DNA of 22,892 nt from JAEXNA01 sp037968995 (GCA_037968995.1 JBBKWP010000021.1:1-22892); one strand, 5' to 3'. Shown: positions 15,570 through 22,640, counted from the first letter of the stretch. Translations and numbers: made by a program. Notes: generated by a model from the letters alone, not told the origin.

Positions 15570-16169
15570 ATGGGTGAGTGGAACGGTACGTTGTTCGGAG
15601 TTGGAGTCGTCTTCGCTGTCGTGATTGTCAGCGGCCTCGCACTCCTAAAGTCTGCGCTTCCGAAACTGTTGAAAGGCGGAATGAAGCGGTTCGCCTCGGG
15701 GATGATTGGGGCAAAAGCTGCGGCTTTGAAAGGAGCGACGATGGAAGTCCATTCCCTAGGACCTTCGGACGGACCCCAAGAGCACTTCGACGAGGAAGAC
15801 TCTCTATCTCTGCATGAGGCCATGTCCGAAGACCGGGGCCAAGGACGCTGGGTGTCTTTGGAGGTGACGGTGACGCCTGTCGCAATGACCGAAGAGCGCG
15901 GATTTGTCCATTGGGAACCTGAGGAACTCAGCTTGACCCCAACTCCGGTCACCGGATCACTGGACCTGGAGACCCTCCAAGAATCAACTTTTCTCGAATG
16001 CTTCGCCTCGCGGGTCCGTCCGGAAGGTGAGGACACGCCGGAGGATGAGTGGAAAATTCAGGGCCCAGCGCGGGTCAAGATGACGGCCTTCATTCCGTCC
16101 GAGACCACCACCGTTTCGGTCCACTACTACACAGAACTCGTGGGCGACCCGTTGGACCTAGACTGCTGA
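15570..16169 (+). CDS. Single-pass membrane protein of unknown function
   Basis: A 199-residue protein with one N-terminal membrane helix (FGVGVVFAVVIVSGLALL, about 9-26), a short basic linker (KSALPKLLKGGMKR) and an acidic, beta-rich soluble domain. The open frame extends to 15504, but GGAGGT lies 5 nt before the ATG at 15570, which fixes the start. By the positive-inside rule the basic linker after the helix favours an N-out topology with a cytoplasmic C-terminal domain. The C-terminal half has alternating strands (WVSLEVTVTPVAM, RVKMTAFIP, TTVSVHYYTEL). No family is recognised. Converges on the selenoprotein gene. Confidence 0.72.
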   Translation: MGEWNGTLFGVGVVFAVVIVSGLALLKSALPKLLKGGMKRFASGMIGAKAAALKGATMEVHSLGPSDGPQEHFDEEDSLSLHEAMSEDRGQGRWVSLEVTVTPVAMTEERGFVHWEPEELSLTPTPVTGSLDLETLQESTFLECFASRVRPEGEDTPEDEWKIQGPARVKMTAFIPSETTTVSVHYYTELVGDPLDLDC

Positions 16170-16235
16170 TTCTCTCTCGTCGACTGTGCTGCGACTCGAT
16201 CGGCCTCCTTGGCGAGTTGTGACGATTCTATGTGA

Positions 16236-16823
16236 CTACTGATTGACGATCTTCAAGGTTCTGGTCAAAGCCGATCCTGGAGCCCGAAGAGTGTAATCGC
16301 GACGAGCATACTTATAGAGGATGCGGGCGGTGTTTTTTTCCAGGATGAGCGTGGTTGGAACATTAAGTTCGCTGGTGTCATACTGCCCTTCCACTTCTCC
16401 GGGTATTCCCAGTTCTTCGTAGATAGATTTCATTTCATCGAGAGCCAGATACGTCAGTCCTAATTTTTCTCCGAGTTGGTTGGTTGGATCGGTCACAAGG
16501 GTGACCTCTTGGGCTTTAAAGGTGGACTCTTCAGGTTCTTCGCGACTGATCACCACAATACGGCATCCCAGCTTCTTAAAAGTCTTTCCCATACCGTCGA
16601 GCATCGCTAACTGCGAGCTGCAGTACGGTCACCAAGAGGCACGCATGAAAGCGAGCATCAAAGACTCTTCCTTCACCAATTTCTGGATAGAAAGTTGGTC
16701 CCCTTGGAAGGTCGTCATGTTGGCATCAGGGACAATCTGCCCGAGCGCTATCACCGCGCGTTCCACTCTCTCGTCGAGGACATCGATCGCTAGGGATTTG
16801 AGGTATTCATTTCTTGAAATCAT
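16236..16823 (-). CDS. Peroxiredoxin-like (AhpC/TSA) selenoprotein with in-frame UGA
   Basis: Read through one TGA at 16631-16629, this is a 195-residue thioredoxin-fold protein of the AhpC/TSA peroxiredoxin-like family. The TGA codes position 65 in LAFMRASW-U-PYCSSQL, precisely where relatives carry the first Cys of WCPYC; Cys68 is the resolving partner. The fold continues normally on both sides: LGCRIVVISREEP, a DPTNQLGEKLGL segment like the usual D-x-x-x-x-x-x-x-LG motif, and VPTTLILEKNTARILYKY. AAGGA lies 8 nt before the ATG at 16823. The downstream piece has no ribosome site of its own. A hairpin fitting the bacterial SECIS rules begins 10 nt after the TGA, with its loop 16 nt after it. 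A likely peroxide or disulfide reductase. selA, selB, selC and selD are not in this window. Confidence 0.86.
16600..16619 (-). promoter_or_regulatory. Candidate bacterial SECIS element (bSECIS)
   Basis: On the minus strand the mRNA can form AGC-UCGC / GCGA-(U)-GCU: four plus three base pairs with one bulged U on the 3' side and the 5-nt apical loop AGUUA (16612-16608). The loop begins 16 nt after the UGA and has G as its second base. Published bSECIS rules ask for a loop 16-37 nt from UGA, a 3-14 nt loop with G in the first two positions and a stem of at least 4 bp; all are met. In E. coli fdhF the bulged U is on the 5' side, so the match is to the general rule and not to that exact structure. 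Confidence 0.65.
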
Positions 16824-16852
16824 AGCTGGGTTCCTTCGTTCTTTTAGTCAGG

Positions 16853-16889
16853 TGGGAGAGAGCCCGAGACTTGCTCAAGCTCTCTCCCA
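16853..16889. other. Stem-loop between PfpI and selenoprotein genes
   Basis: TGGGAGAGAGC (16853-16863) pairs perfectly with GCTCTCTCCCA (16879-16889): an 11-bp stem with a 15-nt loop in the 87-bp gap between the two minus-strand genes. No U-tract follows on either strand, so it is not a standard intrinsic terminator. It could be an mRNA-stability or attenuation structure that separates expression of the two genes. Confidence 0.55.
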
Positions 16890-16910
16890 GTGGGCAGAGG
16901 TTGGATAGAG

Positions 16911-17474
16911 TTAGACGGTCTGGGCGGCGTGTCGGCCCTCAGCGAACTCTTCGACGGCCTTCTTGCAGAAGGCTGGAAGGTCATCAGGGTTGCGACTGGT
17001 GACGAGTCCCTCATCACAGACGCACGCCTCATCCACCCAGATGGCTCCGGCGTTCTTGAGGTCGGTGCTGAGGCTAGGCCAAGAGGTCACCTTGCGGCCG
17101 CGAATGACGCCGGCTTCCACGAGCAGCCAAGGCCCGTGGCAAATGGCAGCGACAGGTTTGTGCTGCTCGAAGAAGTCGCGTACGAAGGCGACAGCCTTTT
17201 TGTCCACTCGGAGGGCATCCGGGTTGAACACGCCTCCCGGGAGTACAAGGCCGTCGTAATCTGACGCTTTCGCACTGTCCACGGTCTTGTCGACCTCGAA
17301 CGTGTCACCTTTCTCGTCGTGATGAACCCCCTGAATTTTCCCGGCTTTTAGGGAGATCAACTCAACCTTTGCGCCTGCGGCTTTGATCGCATCCCACGGC
17401 TTGGTCAGTTCGACCTGTTCCACTCCGTCCGTCGCCAGAAAGGCGATCGTCTTTTCTTTTAATGTGTTGGCCAT
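16911..17474 (-). CDS. DJ-1/PfpI family protein (YhbO-like)
   Basis: A 187-residue DJ-1/PfpI superfamily protein. The nucleophile is Cys112 in AAICHGPW with His113 next to it, and the acidic partner is Glu19 in DGVEQVE. DYDGLVLPGG (72-81) and KVTSWPS are family signatures. Members of the YhbO/PfpI branch have been described as stress-protective protein or nucleotide deglycases, glyoxalases or proteases; the exact activity is debated. The frame opens at 17510, but AGGAGG sits 7 nt before the ATG at 17474, which is chosen. It lies 87 bp upstream of the selenoprotein gene on the same strand, and both make sense in oxidative or carbonyl stress. Confidence 0.92.
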   Translation of the reverse strand: MANTLKEKTIAFLATDGVEQVELTKPWDAIKAAGAKVELISLKAGKIQGVHHDEKGDTFEVDKTVDSAKASDYDGLVLPGGVFNPDALRVDKKAVAFVRDFFEQHKPVAAICHGPWLLVEAGVIRGRKVTSWPSLSTDLKNAGAIWVDEACVCDEGLVTSRNPDDLPAFCKKAVEEFAEGRHAAQTV

Positions 17475-17499
17475 GATGGGGCCTCCTATCTGTTTGCTA

Positions 17500-17528
17500 T
17501 GAATAATCATTGACCATAGAATGGTAAA
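17500..17528 (-). promoter_or_regulatory. Candidate sigma-70-type promoter for the PfpI gene
   Basis: On the minus strand TTTACC (17528-17523) is separated by exactly 17 nt from TATTCA (17505-17500), each matching consensus at 4 of 6 positions. The predicted start site is about 20 nt before the ATG, with AGGAGG in between. It is A/T-rich relative to its surroundings. If the downstream selenoprotein gene has no promoter of its own, this one drives both. Confidence 0.45.
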
Positions 17529-17577
17529 GCTTCTTCTCGACAGGGAAGAGGTACGATGCGGTATCTAGGACCTATCC

Positions 17578-17668
17578 GTCGGGAGAGGCACCCGACCAGG
17601 CGCTACATGTCCGAACGCGGCGATGTACCGAGTCCCAGCCGCGACATGTCGCGACAAGGAGGCGCTAC
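17578..17668. repeat. Palindromes and a 9-bp direct repeat in the PfpI/metallopeptidase gap
   Basis: The 195-bp gap holds GTCGGG/CCCGAC (17578-17583 with 17591-17596, 7-nt loop), a perfect 14-bp palindrome CGCGACATGTCGCG (17640-17653), and the direct repeat AGGCGCTAC (17598-17606 and 17660-17668). No coding sequence is visible. The palindrome could be an operator or a weak, U-tract-less 3' hairpin for the minus-strand metallopeptidase gene ending at 17670. Confidence 0.45.
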
Positions 17669-17669
17669 C

Positions 17670-19160
17670 TTAAGCTGCTGGGTCACTTCCCAGCAGGCGC
17701 GAGAGCATTTCGTGAACTCGAGGGTGCTGGTCCTTGACCCACTGGGGCCCCTCGGGTCCGTGGGCAGAGAGGTACTCTTCACCCACGGTGGGTAGGTACT
17801 CGAAAAAACTGGAGCCGTAAAGACTCTGGAATTCACTGGCCTCATCGAAACTCGCCTTCAGCGCCGCCAGTTCCTCGGGGTTGGCGTAGCGATGCTCAAA
17901 AACGTGAAGCAACTCGTGCTTGAAGATGACCTTAACGGCTCTTTCGTTCCCCAGCACTTCCTCACCGACAAAGAGTCGCTGAGGCGGAAGATCGTCCGAC
18001 CCGGTCTGGATCCGATAGGCGATGGGGTCGCTGCTGTGAAAGTAGGCTCGCCCGGCCCCCTTTAGCTGTCCGCGAGTGTACTCGTCGGGGTTTTCGATGC
18101 AGTCGACGGCAGTTTGTCCCCTGGGGATTACGATGATCTCCAAGGGGCAGGCCCGCTGGACTTTCGTGCGGACGGCGTCCAGCAATTCGGCAGGCTTTAG
18201 CCGCTCGGAACCGGGGCCCGCGATCTCTTGAAGCAGTCCGGCGGCGTCGGGATGCGCCGCGGCTTCCCGAAGAACGGCAAATCCATCCACCACTTCCTTT
18301 TCGGCCTGCTCTTTTTCCAGCAGACTCCGGAAGGTGGACTCGAAGGCTCTGAGGTTGTTGAGGTTCACGCTCTCGGCCCTGGTGCGTGAGCAATCACCCA
18401 GAACGGATTCGAAGCCGGCCTTGAGCGCTGTGAGAGTTTGTGGGCTGGGAGCCATGAAGCGAAGGCCCGGCAGGGGCTCATCCGTCAAAAGCTTGCCGGG
18501 AGCGGACGCGACCGAAGCAGACTCCGCGCTACCCAAAAGCTCCAGGGCGCTGAAATATCGATCGCGACGCAGCACTTTAGTGTTGGTACGAAATTCTTGG
18601 AAGTCGTCGATGACCTGCCCCCCGGAGATTTTAGGCAGCGGCCTGCCTTCCTGGTCGAGGAATTCCACAGCTAAGCCATTGTCGCGGCCCAAGAACTGAA
18701 CGCCTTGAGGCTTACCGAACACGCCACCTGGCATCCCCGGCACCCGGAAGGTCCAAGGCTCGGTGGTGGCTACGGATTTCTCGCCGCTTAGCAAGCCATA
18801 CTGCTCGCCCAAACTGGGCTGAGCCGACACTCGGGAGTCCAGCGAATGGGCCGCTCCGCTCGGTGCGATCAGTTGGGCGCTTTCGAGGTCGACTTTGCGC
18901 CCGATATGCTCGAAGAAGGCGATAGCCTTGGCATCGAAACGAACAACCAAGGGCATTTTCTCGGCGTTGACGATGTACGCTCGATCGGGTTGGGGCAAAA
19001 GAGGCGCGGAATAGGCAGACGCCGTTGATGCGCTGGAGTCCGGCGTGTAGTGCTCGGCCGGAGGGGTGGCCTCCGTTTCACGAGCGGTCTTGGGTTCTTG
19101 GGCTCGCGGGATATTGGTTTGGGCGCGGTTCGGTAACGCCGAGGCCGGGTGAAGTTCCAT
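17670..19160 (-). CDS. HExxH metallopeptidase with an anthrax-lethal-factor-like C-terminal domain
   Basis: A 496-residue protein. The last ~150 residues carry a zinc-peptidase motif, KHELLHVFEH (His415, Glu416, His419). It is followed 42-43 residues later by GEEYL (Glu461/462) as a likely third zinc ligand, then WVKDQHPRVHEMLSRLLG. The spacing and the final P-x-x-x-x-x-L helix recall the M34/ATLF domain of anthrax lethal factor and Pro-Pro endopeptidases. The N terminus (1-60) is disordered, rich in Pro, Ala, Ser and Thr, with no signal peptide. The middle (60-400) is unrecognised. The start codon lies at the predicted transcription start, with no Shine-Dalgarno site. Peptidase activity is likely; the family assignment is by eye and the target unknown. 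Confidence 0.75.
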   Translation of the reverse strand: MELHPASALPNRAQTNIPRAQEPKTARETEATPPAEHYTPDSSASTASAYSAPLLPQPDRAYIVNAEKMPLVVRFDAKAIAFFEHIGRKVDLESAQLIAPSGAAHSLDSRVSAQPSLGEQYGLLSGEKSVATTEPWTFRVPGMPGGVFGKPQGVQFLGRDNGLAVEFLDQEGRPLPKISGGQVIDDFQEFRTNTKVLRRDRYFSALELLGSAESASVASAPGKLLTDEPLPGLRFMAPSPQTLTALKAGFESVLGDCSRTRAESVNLNNLRAFESTFRSLLEKEQAEKEVVDGFAVLREAAAHPDAAGLLQEIAGPGSERLKPAELLDAVRTKVQRACPLEIIVIPRGQTAVDCIENPDEYTRGQLKGAGRAYFHSSDPIAYRIQTGSDDLPPQRLFVGEEVLGNERAVKVIFKHELLHVFEHRYANPEELAALKASFDEASEFQSLYGSSFFEYLPTVGEEYLSAHGPEGPQWVKDQHPRVHEMLSRLLGSDPAA

Positions 19161-19195
19161 CGACCAAGTATAGACCGAAACAGCCTGCGCGTCGA
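19160..19195 (-). promoter_or_regulatory. Promoter placing transcription start on the ATG (leaderless mRNA candidate)
   Basis: On the minus strand TCGACG (19195-19190, 4 of 6) is 17 nt from TATACT (19172-19167, 5 of 6). Transcription would begin about 7 nt further, at 19160, the A of the ATG itself. No Shine-Dalgarno sequence fits between. This suggests a leaderless transcript for the metallopeptidase. Confidence 0.5.
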
Positions 19196-19320
19196 ATTCG
19201 CAAAAAAAATGGCGAGCCTATGACATCTCTCCGTGCGGTGCGCCCCTTCTTGTGTCTTGGTAGCGGTTCGCACAAACTCAGAGCGTCGGCAGTGTTGTCA
19301 TAGAGTGATTCTGTCTGGCG

Positions 19321-19357
19321 AAAAAAAACAAAAGGCCCAGGATTTCCTGGGCCTTTT
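19321..19357 (-). terminator. Rho-independent terminator of the lipoprotein gene
   Basis: AAAAGGCCCAGG (19330-19341) and CCTGGGCCTTTT (19346-19357) form a perfect 12-bp stem with a 4-nt loop. On the minus strand the stem runs into a T-tract (TTTTGTTTTTTTT). It lies about 34 nt past the stop of the Ig-repeat lipoprotein. This is the clearest intrinsic terminator in the window. Confidence 0.92.
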
Positions 19358-19390
19358 GGTTGCCATCTTTTCGGCTATTGGGATGAGGTG

Positions 19391-20902
19391 TTACTCTTCG
19401 ACGCGGAAGGTTCCGGCCGTGATGAAGGGGAGGCTGACCGGAGAGGAATCGATTCCGGTCGCCTTGTCGATCACATTGAGCGTGTAAGCAAAGGGGCTCG
19501 CGGGTCGGATCAGACCTTGAAGTGCTGTGTTGAAAGGGTTCACCACAAGCGCGGTTAGGTCAGGAGAGACGTTGCCCACGGAGGTAGGAACGGGAGTTCC
19601 CACACCGGTCGAAGGGCTGAGGGTGACGAGGCTGTTGTCGTCGGTGCGTCTGGTGTAGATGACGCGAGGATTCTGGAAGGGATCCAGACCCAAGCCCACT
19701 CCGGTGCCCGTCAAGCCAGAGGCTCCGATGAAAGTCGCGGCGCCGGTGGCAGAGTTTAGGGTATAGAGTCCAGGACTGGTTCCATCAGCTACGTAGATGT
19801 AGATGATGTTGTTTTGTCCGTCGTAGGTGAGTCCCGTCAACGTGGTTCCGCCGTTGATGCCGGTGATGTCGGTGATGAAGTCGGGGGCGGCGTTAGTGTC
19901 AGGGTTGCTGATAGCGAAGTAGCGGGGAATCAAGGGATTGTCGCGGTTGGTTCCCAGCAGGCGACCGTCGCGCAGTGCCACCAGTCCGGTGACGTTCTTA
20001 ACTCCAGTGATAGCACCTACAGGTGCCGGTGTGATTGGGGAAGCCAAAGCATCGGCGCGGAACAGACCCGAGTCAGCGCTGAGCGGCGCCAATACACCCG
20101 GCAGGGAAGCTGCGTACGCGAAGAGGTCGGCAACTACGAAGAAAGGATTGGAGACTGCGACGGCACCGGCACCAGAAGTGGCTGCCAGCACGAGGACACC
20201 GCCGCCGGTTTCCACGGTCAAGTTGTTGAACGTGGCGACACCGTTGACTGCGAGAACCGAGGTGGTTCCACCTAGGGTCGCGGTCCCAGTCGGGTCAACC
20301 GCGATTCGCATGCTGACTTGGGAGTTGGTCGCAACGAGGTTTCCACTCGCATCACGCAACTCGACTACCAGGGGGGGCAGAGGCTGACCCTTGGTGACAG
20401 AGGTCGCCGCCGTGGGTAGGGTCCCAGGTGCCGGAAGTGGCGGCGGTTGGGTTAGGAAGGTCGCCGAGGTCGGCTGACCGGCAGTGATACTGAAATCGTT
20501 GCTGTTCGCGGGAAGAAGTCCGGTCGACGTGGCCGTGAACGAATAGTCTCCGGCGAGGTTCACCGAAAGGTCGTTGAAGGTAGCGACGCCGGCGATGGCA
20601 TCCACAGTTGTGGTGCCCGACAACACGGCTCCACCCGGATTGTTCAATGTTATGGTGACTGGATTGGTCGCCGTCGTCACAATGATACCGTTGGAATCTC
20701 GAATCGAGACACTCACGGGGCCAAAAGAGCCACCCGACACGCGGTTAGGAACCGCGGTAAAGCGGAGTTGAACGGGAGCGTCAAAGTTTTGAAAGCTCTG
20801 GTTCGGAAAGTTTGAATCGACGGTATTAGAGCTTCCGCAACCGACGGTGACGCCGGCTAGCAAGCCTAAAATTAAAAGTTTTAGCACTTTATTAAGTGAC
20901 AT
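19391..20902 (-). CDS. Secreted lipoprotein with Ig-like repeats and a beta-propeller-like C terminus
   Basis: A 503-residue protein with an N-terminal signal (KVLKLLILGLLAGVTVGC); the Cys at 22 fits a relaxed lipobox. A Ser/Asn linker leads to two Ig-like (Big/filamin-type) repeats at about 33-130 and 131-250, shown by the matching cores GTTTVDAIAGVATFNDLSV and GTTSVLAVNGVATFNNLTV. The rest (about 250-503) has repeated GLTYDGQNNIIYIYVADG, LYTLNSATGAATFIGASGL and LVTLSPSTGVGTPV strands, like the DUF4394-type propeller. Likely a surface or periplasmic binding/adhesion protein. AGGAGG is 4 nt before the ATG at 20902, ruling out the longer open frame to 21118. A perfect intrinsic terminator follows. 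Divergent from the Nudix gene. Confidence 0.88.
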   Translation of the reverse strand: MSLNKVLKLLILGLLAGVTVGCGSSNTVDSNFPNQSFQNFDAPVQLRFTAVPNRVSGGSFGPVSVSIRDSNGIIVTTATNPVTITLNNPGGAVLSGTTTVDAIAGVATFNDLSVNLAGDYSFTATSTGLLPANSNDFSITAGQPTSATFLTQPPPLPAPGTLPTAATSVTKGQPLPPLVVELRDASGNLVATNSQVSMRIAVDPTGTATLGGTTSVLAVNGVATFNNLTVETGGGVLVLAATSGAGAVAVSNPFFVVADLFAYAASLPGVLAPLSADSGLFRADALASPITPAPVGAITGVKNVTGLVALRDGRLLGTNRDNPLIPRYFAISNPDTNAAPDFITDITGINGGTTLTGLTYDGQNNIIYIYVADGTSPGLYTLNSATGAATFIGASGLTGTGVGLGLDPFQNPRVIYTRRTDDNSLVTLSPSTGVGTPVPTSVGNVSPDLTALVVNPFNTALQGLIRPASPFAYTLNVIDKATGIDSSPVSLPFITAGTFRVEE

Positions 20903-20914
20903 AAGTCCTCCTGT

Positions 20915-20927
20915 GGGGAGACTCCCC
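20915..20927. promoter_or_regulatory. GC-rich inverted repeat just upstream of the lipoprotein ribosome site
   Basis: GGGGAG-A-CTCCCC, a perfect 6-bp inverted repeat around one base. It begins 3 nt before the AGGAGG of the lipoprotein gene (20907-20912, minus strand). It could be an operator or a small 5'-leader element; no direct evidence. Confidence 0.35.
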
Positions 20928-21140
20928 CGTGAAATGGTCAAGAATTGATTGGGAGCTATACTGCAGTCACGCCAGAAACCCTCGCCCTTGAGGTGGCCAT
21001 TCTTGGCGCAAAGTACCGAGAGGTCCACAATAAGTCGATCAACACCCTGTCGCACTCGCCCCGAATGGCGTCCCCACGGCCCAAACAGGTGTGAACCCGA
21101 AAGGTGGAGGGGACGCATTCCCTGCCCCGAAACACTCAGA

Positions 21141-22640
21141 GTGTCTATCTCATCCGGCTTTAGCGCTGCTCAACCCTCCCGCTTTACGCTGCCGTCCGTC
21201 ACCTCGCAAACAAGCGCTGACTCGAAGCCCCCGCTTGGCTCCAGAGACGGTTCGAGATCCCCGGTCATCTCTAGTGGCGGGTTGACGGACACTCGCGTCG
21301 AAGCGAACATTACCGACGTTCCTTTTGACGGCTTCCTAAAATACAAGAATTATGAGGTGGGAGTCACCCAGGACGGTGTGACGCAGAGCTACCAAGGTGG
21401 CTTCGTCTATGGACCCGGCCATCACATCGCGGCTATCGCGGCCATGGTGTTCGACGAGCAACTCAACCCGCATCCGATTTTAAAAACCGGAGATACCCGA
21501 CTCTCGCGTGCCGACCGCGGGAAGCCCTATGTCCAGGACGGCTTTGTTGCCGGTCGGATGGACCACGCGGGCGCTTCCAGCTCCAAGATCGCTCTATCGG
21601 AACTGGCTGAGGAGGTCGGTGGTGAGGTCGTTCCTGGGACCTTCCGCCCTCTGGGAACTGCGGTGTCTCCAACCATGCCCAACGAATCCACGGAGTCTGA
21701 CGCGTATTTCGTGGCCGCGGTGAAGATTTCGGGCAACCCCTATGGAGACGGAGGCAGCATGGAAGTGACCGACCTCATTGGACCCAAGATCATGACTCCG
21801 CGTGAGGCTATCGCAGCGACGGACCGAAGTGAAGTCTCGGAGTCGAGCCGCACCCGAACCCTGCTTGGCCGAGGATTTGACTCCATCGGGTTCGTTCCCC
21901 AACTCGATGTCTACGTTCACGATCACCCCAAGTTAGCCTCGAACTTCGACACTTTGGGTCTCGGTGACGTCATTGACATTCGTGCTCAACTCCAACCGAG
22001 CGCGATACCTCAGCCACGGCCGCGGGCCGAGTCCTTAGAAGCCATGGTTAACGATGTGGTCACCTCGTCAAGAAAGGACGTGATGGTCAGTTCCGAGAGC
22101 CTGATGGTAGACGCCAAAACCCATCATGCGGTTAATAAGAACGGTGTGATCACTACGCTTGAGAGCGAGTTCAAGAATCAGTATCTCCATCTCGATTACG
22201 ACCGAGCCAAGGTGGGGACCTATTACCTTGATCCTGAGCGAGGCCCGATGCTGGCGATGACGACCCAAGCTCGTCCAGCGCTGGCGTTTGCTCCTGAATC
22301 ACCCAAGGTGATGCGAAGAGATGTCGCGGATATCAAGATTTCGCGCGAGCTTGAGATCGACGAGCAGCTTCCCGAAGGCGCGCGAAGCTTGGGATCACCC
22401 AGCGGGGCGTCGGCCGGACAATCGGACCTCTACTATCACTTTCTCGCCCAAGTCGTGTCGCCACCCAAGGCTGAAGAGAGCGCCGACTACGTCACGTTGA
22501 GTGAGGCTTTGACGCTCTGTCGCCAGGGTGACGGCGATTCTCAGACCGAGGCGTTCTGTGAACGCTTAGCCGACGACCTCGGATGGATTCCGAACCTGGG
22601 GATGTCGGTCGATCAGGCCCGTGCCCTTATGGCATCCTAA
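21141..22640 (+). CDS. Nudix-domain protein, possibly with a second degenerate Nudix-like module
   Basis: About 499 residues from GTG 21141. A disordered Ser/Pro-rich N terminus (1-50) precedes a Nudix fold: HHIAAIAAMVFDE (94-106), a box-like stretch at 138-161 ending SELAEEVGG (Glu154, Glu157, Glu158 present; the Arg of REUxEE is Ser; the first box Glu is replaced), then LGTAVSPTMPNE and TPREAIA. Nudix enzymes hydrolyse nucleoside-diphosphate derivatives such as ADP-sugars; the glgC neighbourhood makes that tempting but unproven. The last ~100 residues repeat the end of the fold (YYHFLAQVV, TLSEALTL, LADDLGWIPNLG) without a box. The start is uncertain: GTG 21141 lacks a ribosome site, while GGAGG at 21106-21110 is ideally placed for an ATT at 21117. 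No ATG is suitable. Confidence 0.75.
   Translation: MSISSGFSAAQPSRFTLPSVTSQTSADSKPPLGSRDGSRSPVISSGGLTDTRVEANITDVPFDGFLKYKNYEVGVTQDGVTQSYQGGFVYGPGHHIAAIAAMVFDEQLNPHPILKTGDTRLSRADRGKPYVQDGFVAGRMDHAGASSSKIALSELAEEVGGEVVPGTFRPLGTAVSPTMPNESTESDAYFVAAVKISGNPYGDGGSMEVTDLIGPKIMTPREAIAATDRSEVSESSRTRTLLGRGFDSIGFVPQLDVYVHDHPKLASNFDTLGLGDVIDIRAQLQPSAIPQPRPRAESLEAMVNDVVTSSRKDVMVSSESLMVDAKTHHAVNKNGVITTLESEFKNQYLHLDYDRAKVGTYYLDPERGPMLAMTTQARPALAFAPESPKVMRRDVADIKISRELEIDEQLPEGARSLGSPSGASAGQSDLYYHFLAQVVSPPKAEESADYVTLSEALTLCRQGDGDSQTEAFCERLADDLGWIPNLGMSVDQARALMAS

Noticed and set aside
15461..16036. Minus-strand open frame of about 191 codons opposite the membrane protein
   Set aside because: The plus frame has a strong ribosome site and a membrane helix; the antisense product is Ser/Arg/Pro-rich without any domain.
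16614..16626. Alternative hairpin CTGC-AGCTC-GCAG right after the TGA as the SECIS
   Set aside because: Its loop would lie only 9 nt from the UGA, below the accepted bSECIS distance; the AGUUA-loop hairpin fits better.
16629..16631. TGA as a nonsense mutation making a pseudogene
   Set aside because: Only one stop interrupts an otherwise intact protein, it falls exactly on the redox Cys position, and a SECIS-like hairpin follows. Selenocysteine is the better explanation, though not proven here.
19218..19303. Inverted repeat CTATGACA / TGTCATAG as a small RNA or element end
   Set aside because: Eight base pairs spaced about 70 nt apart are likely by chance; no promoter or terminator frames them.
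20949..21118. Open frames on both strands upstream of the Nudix and lipoprotein starts
   Set aside because: They are extensions of the two real genes past their likely starts, with no conserved sequence; the lipoprotein start is fixed by AGGAGG and its signal peptide.
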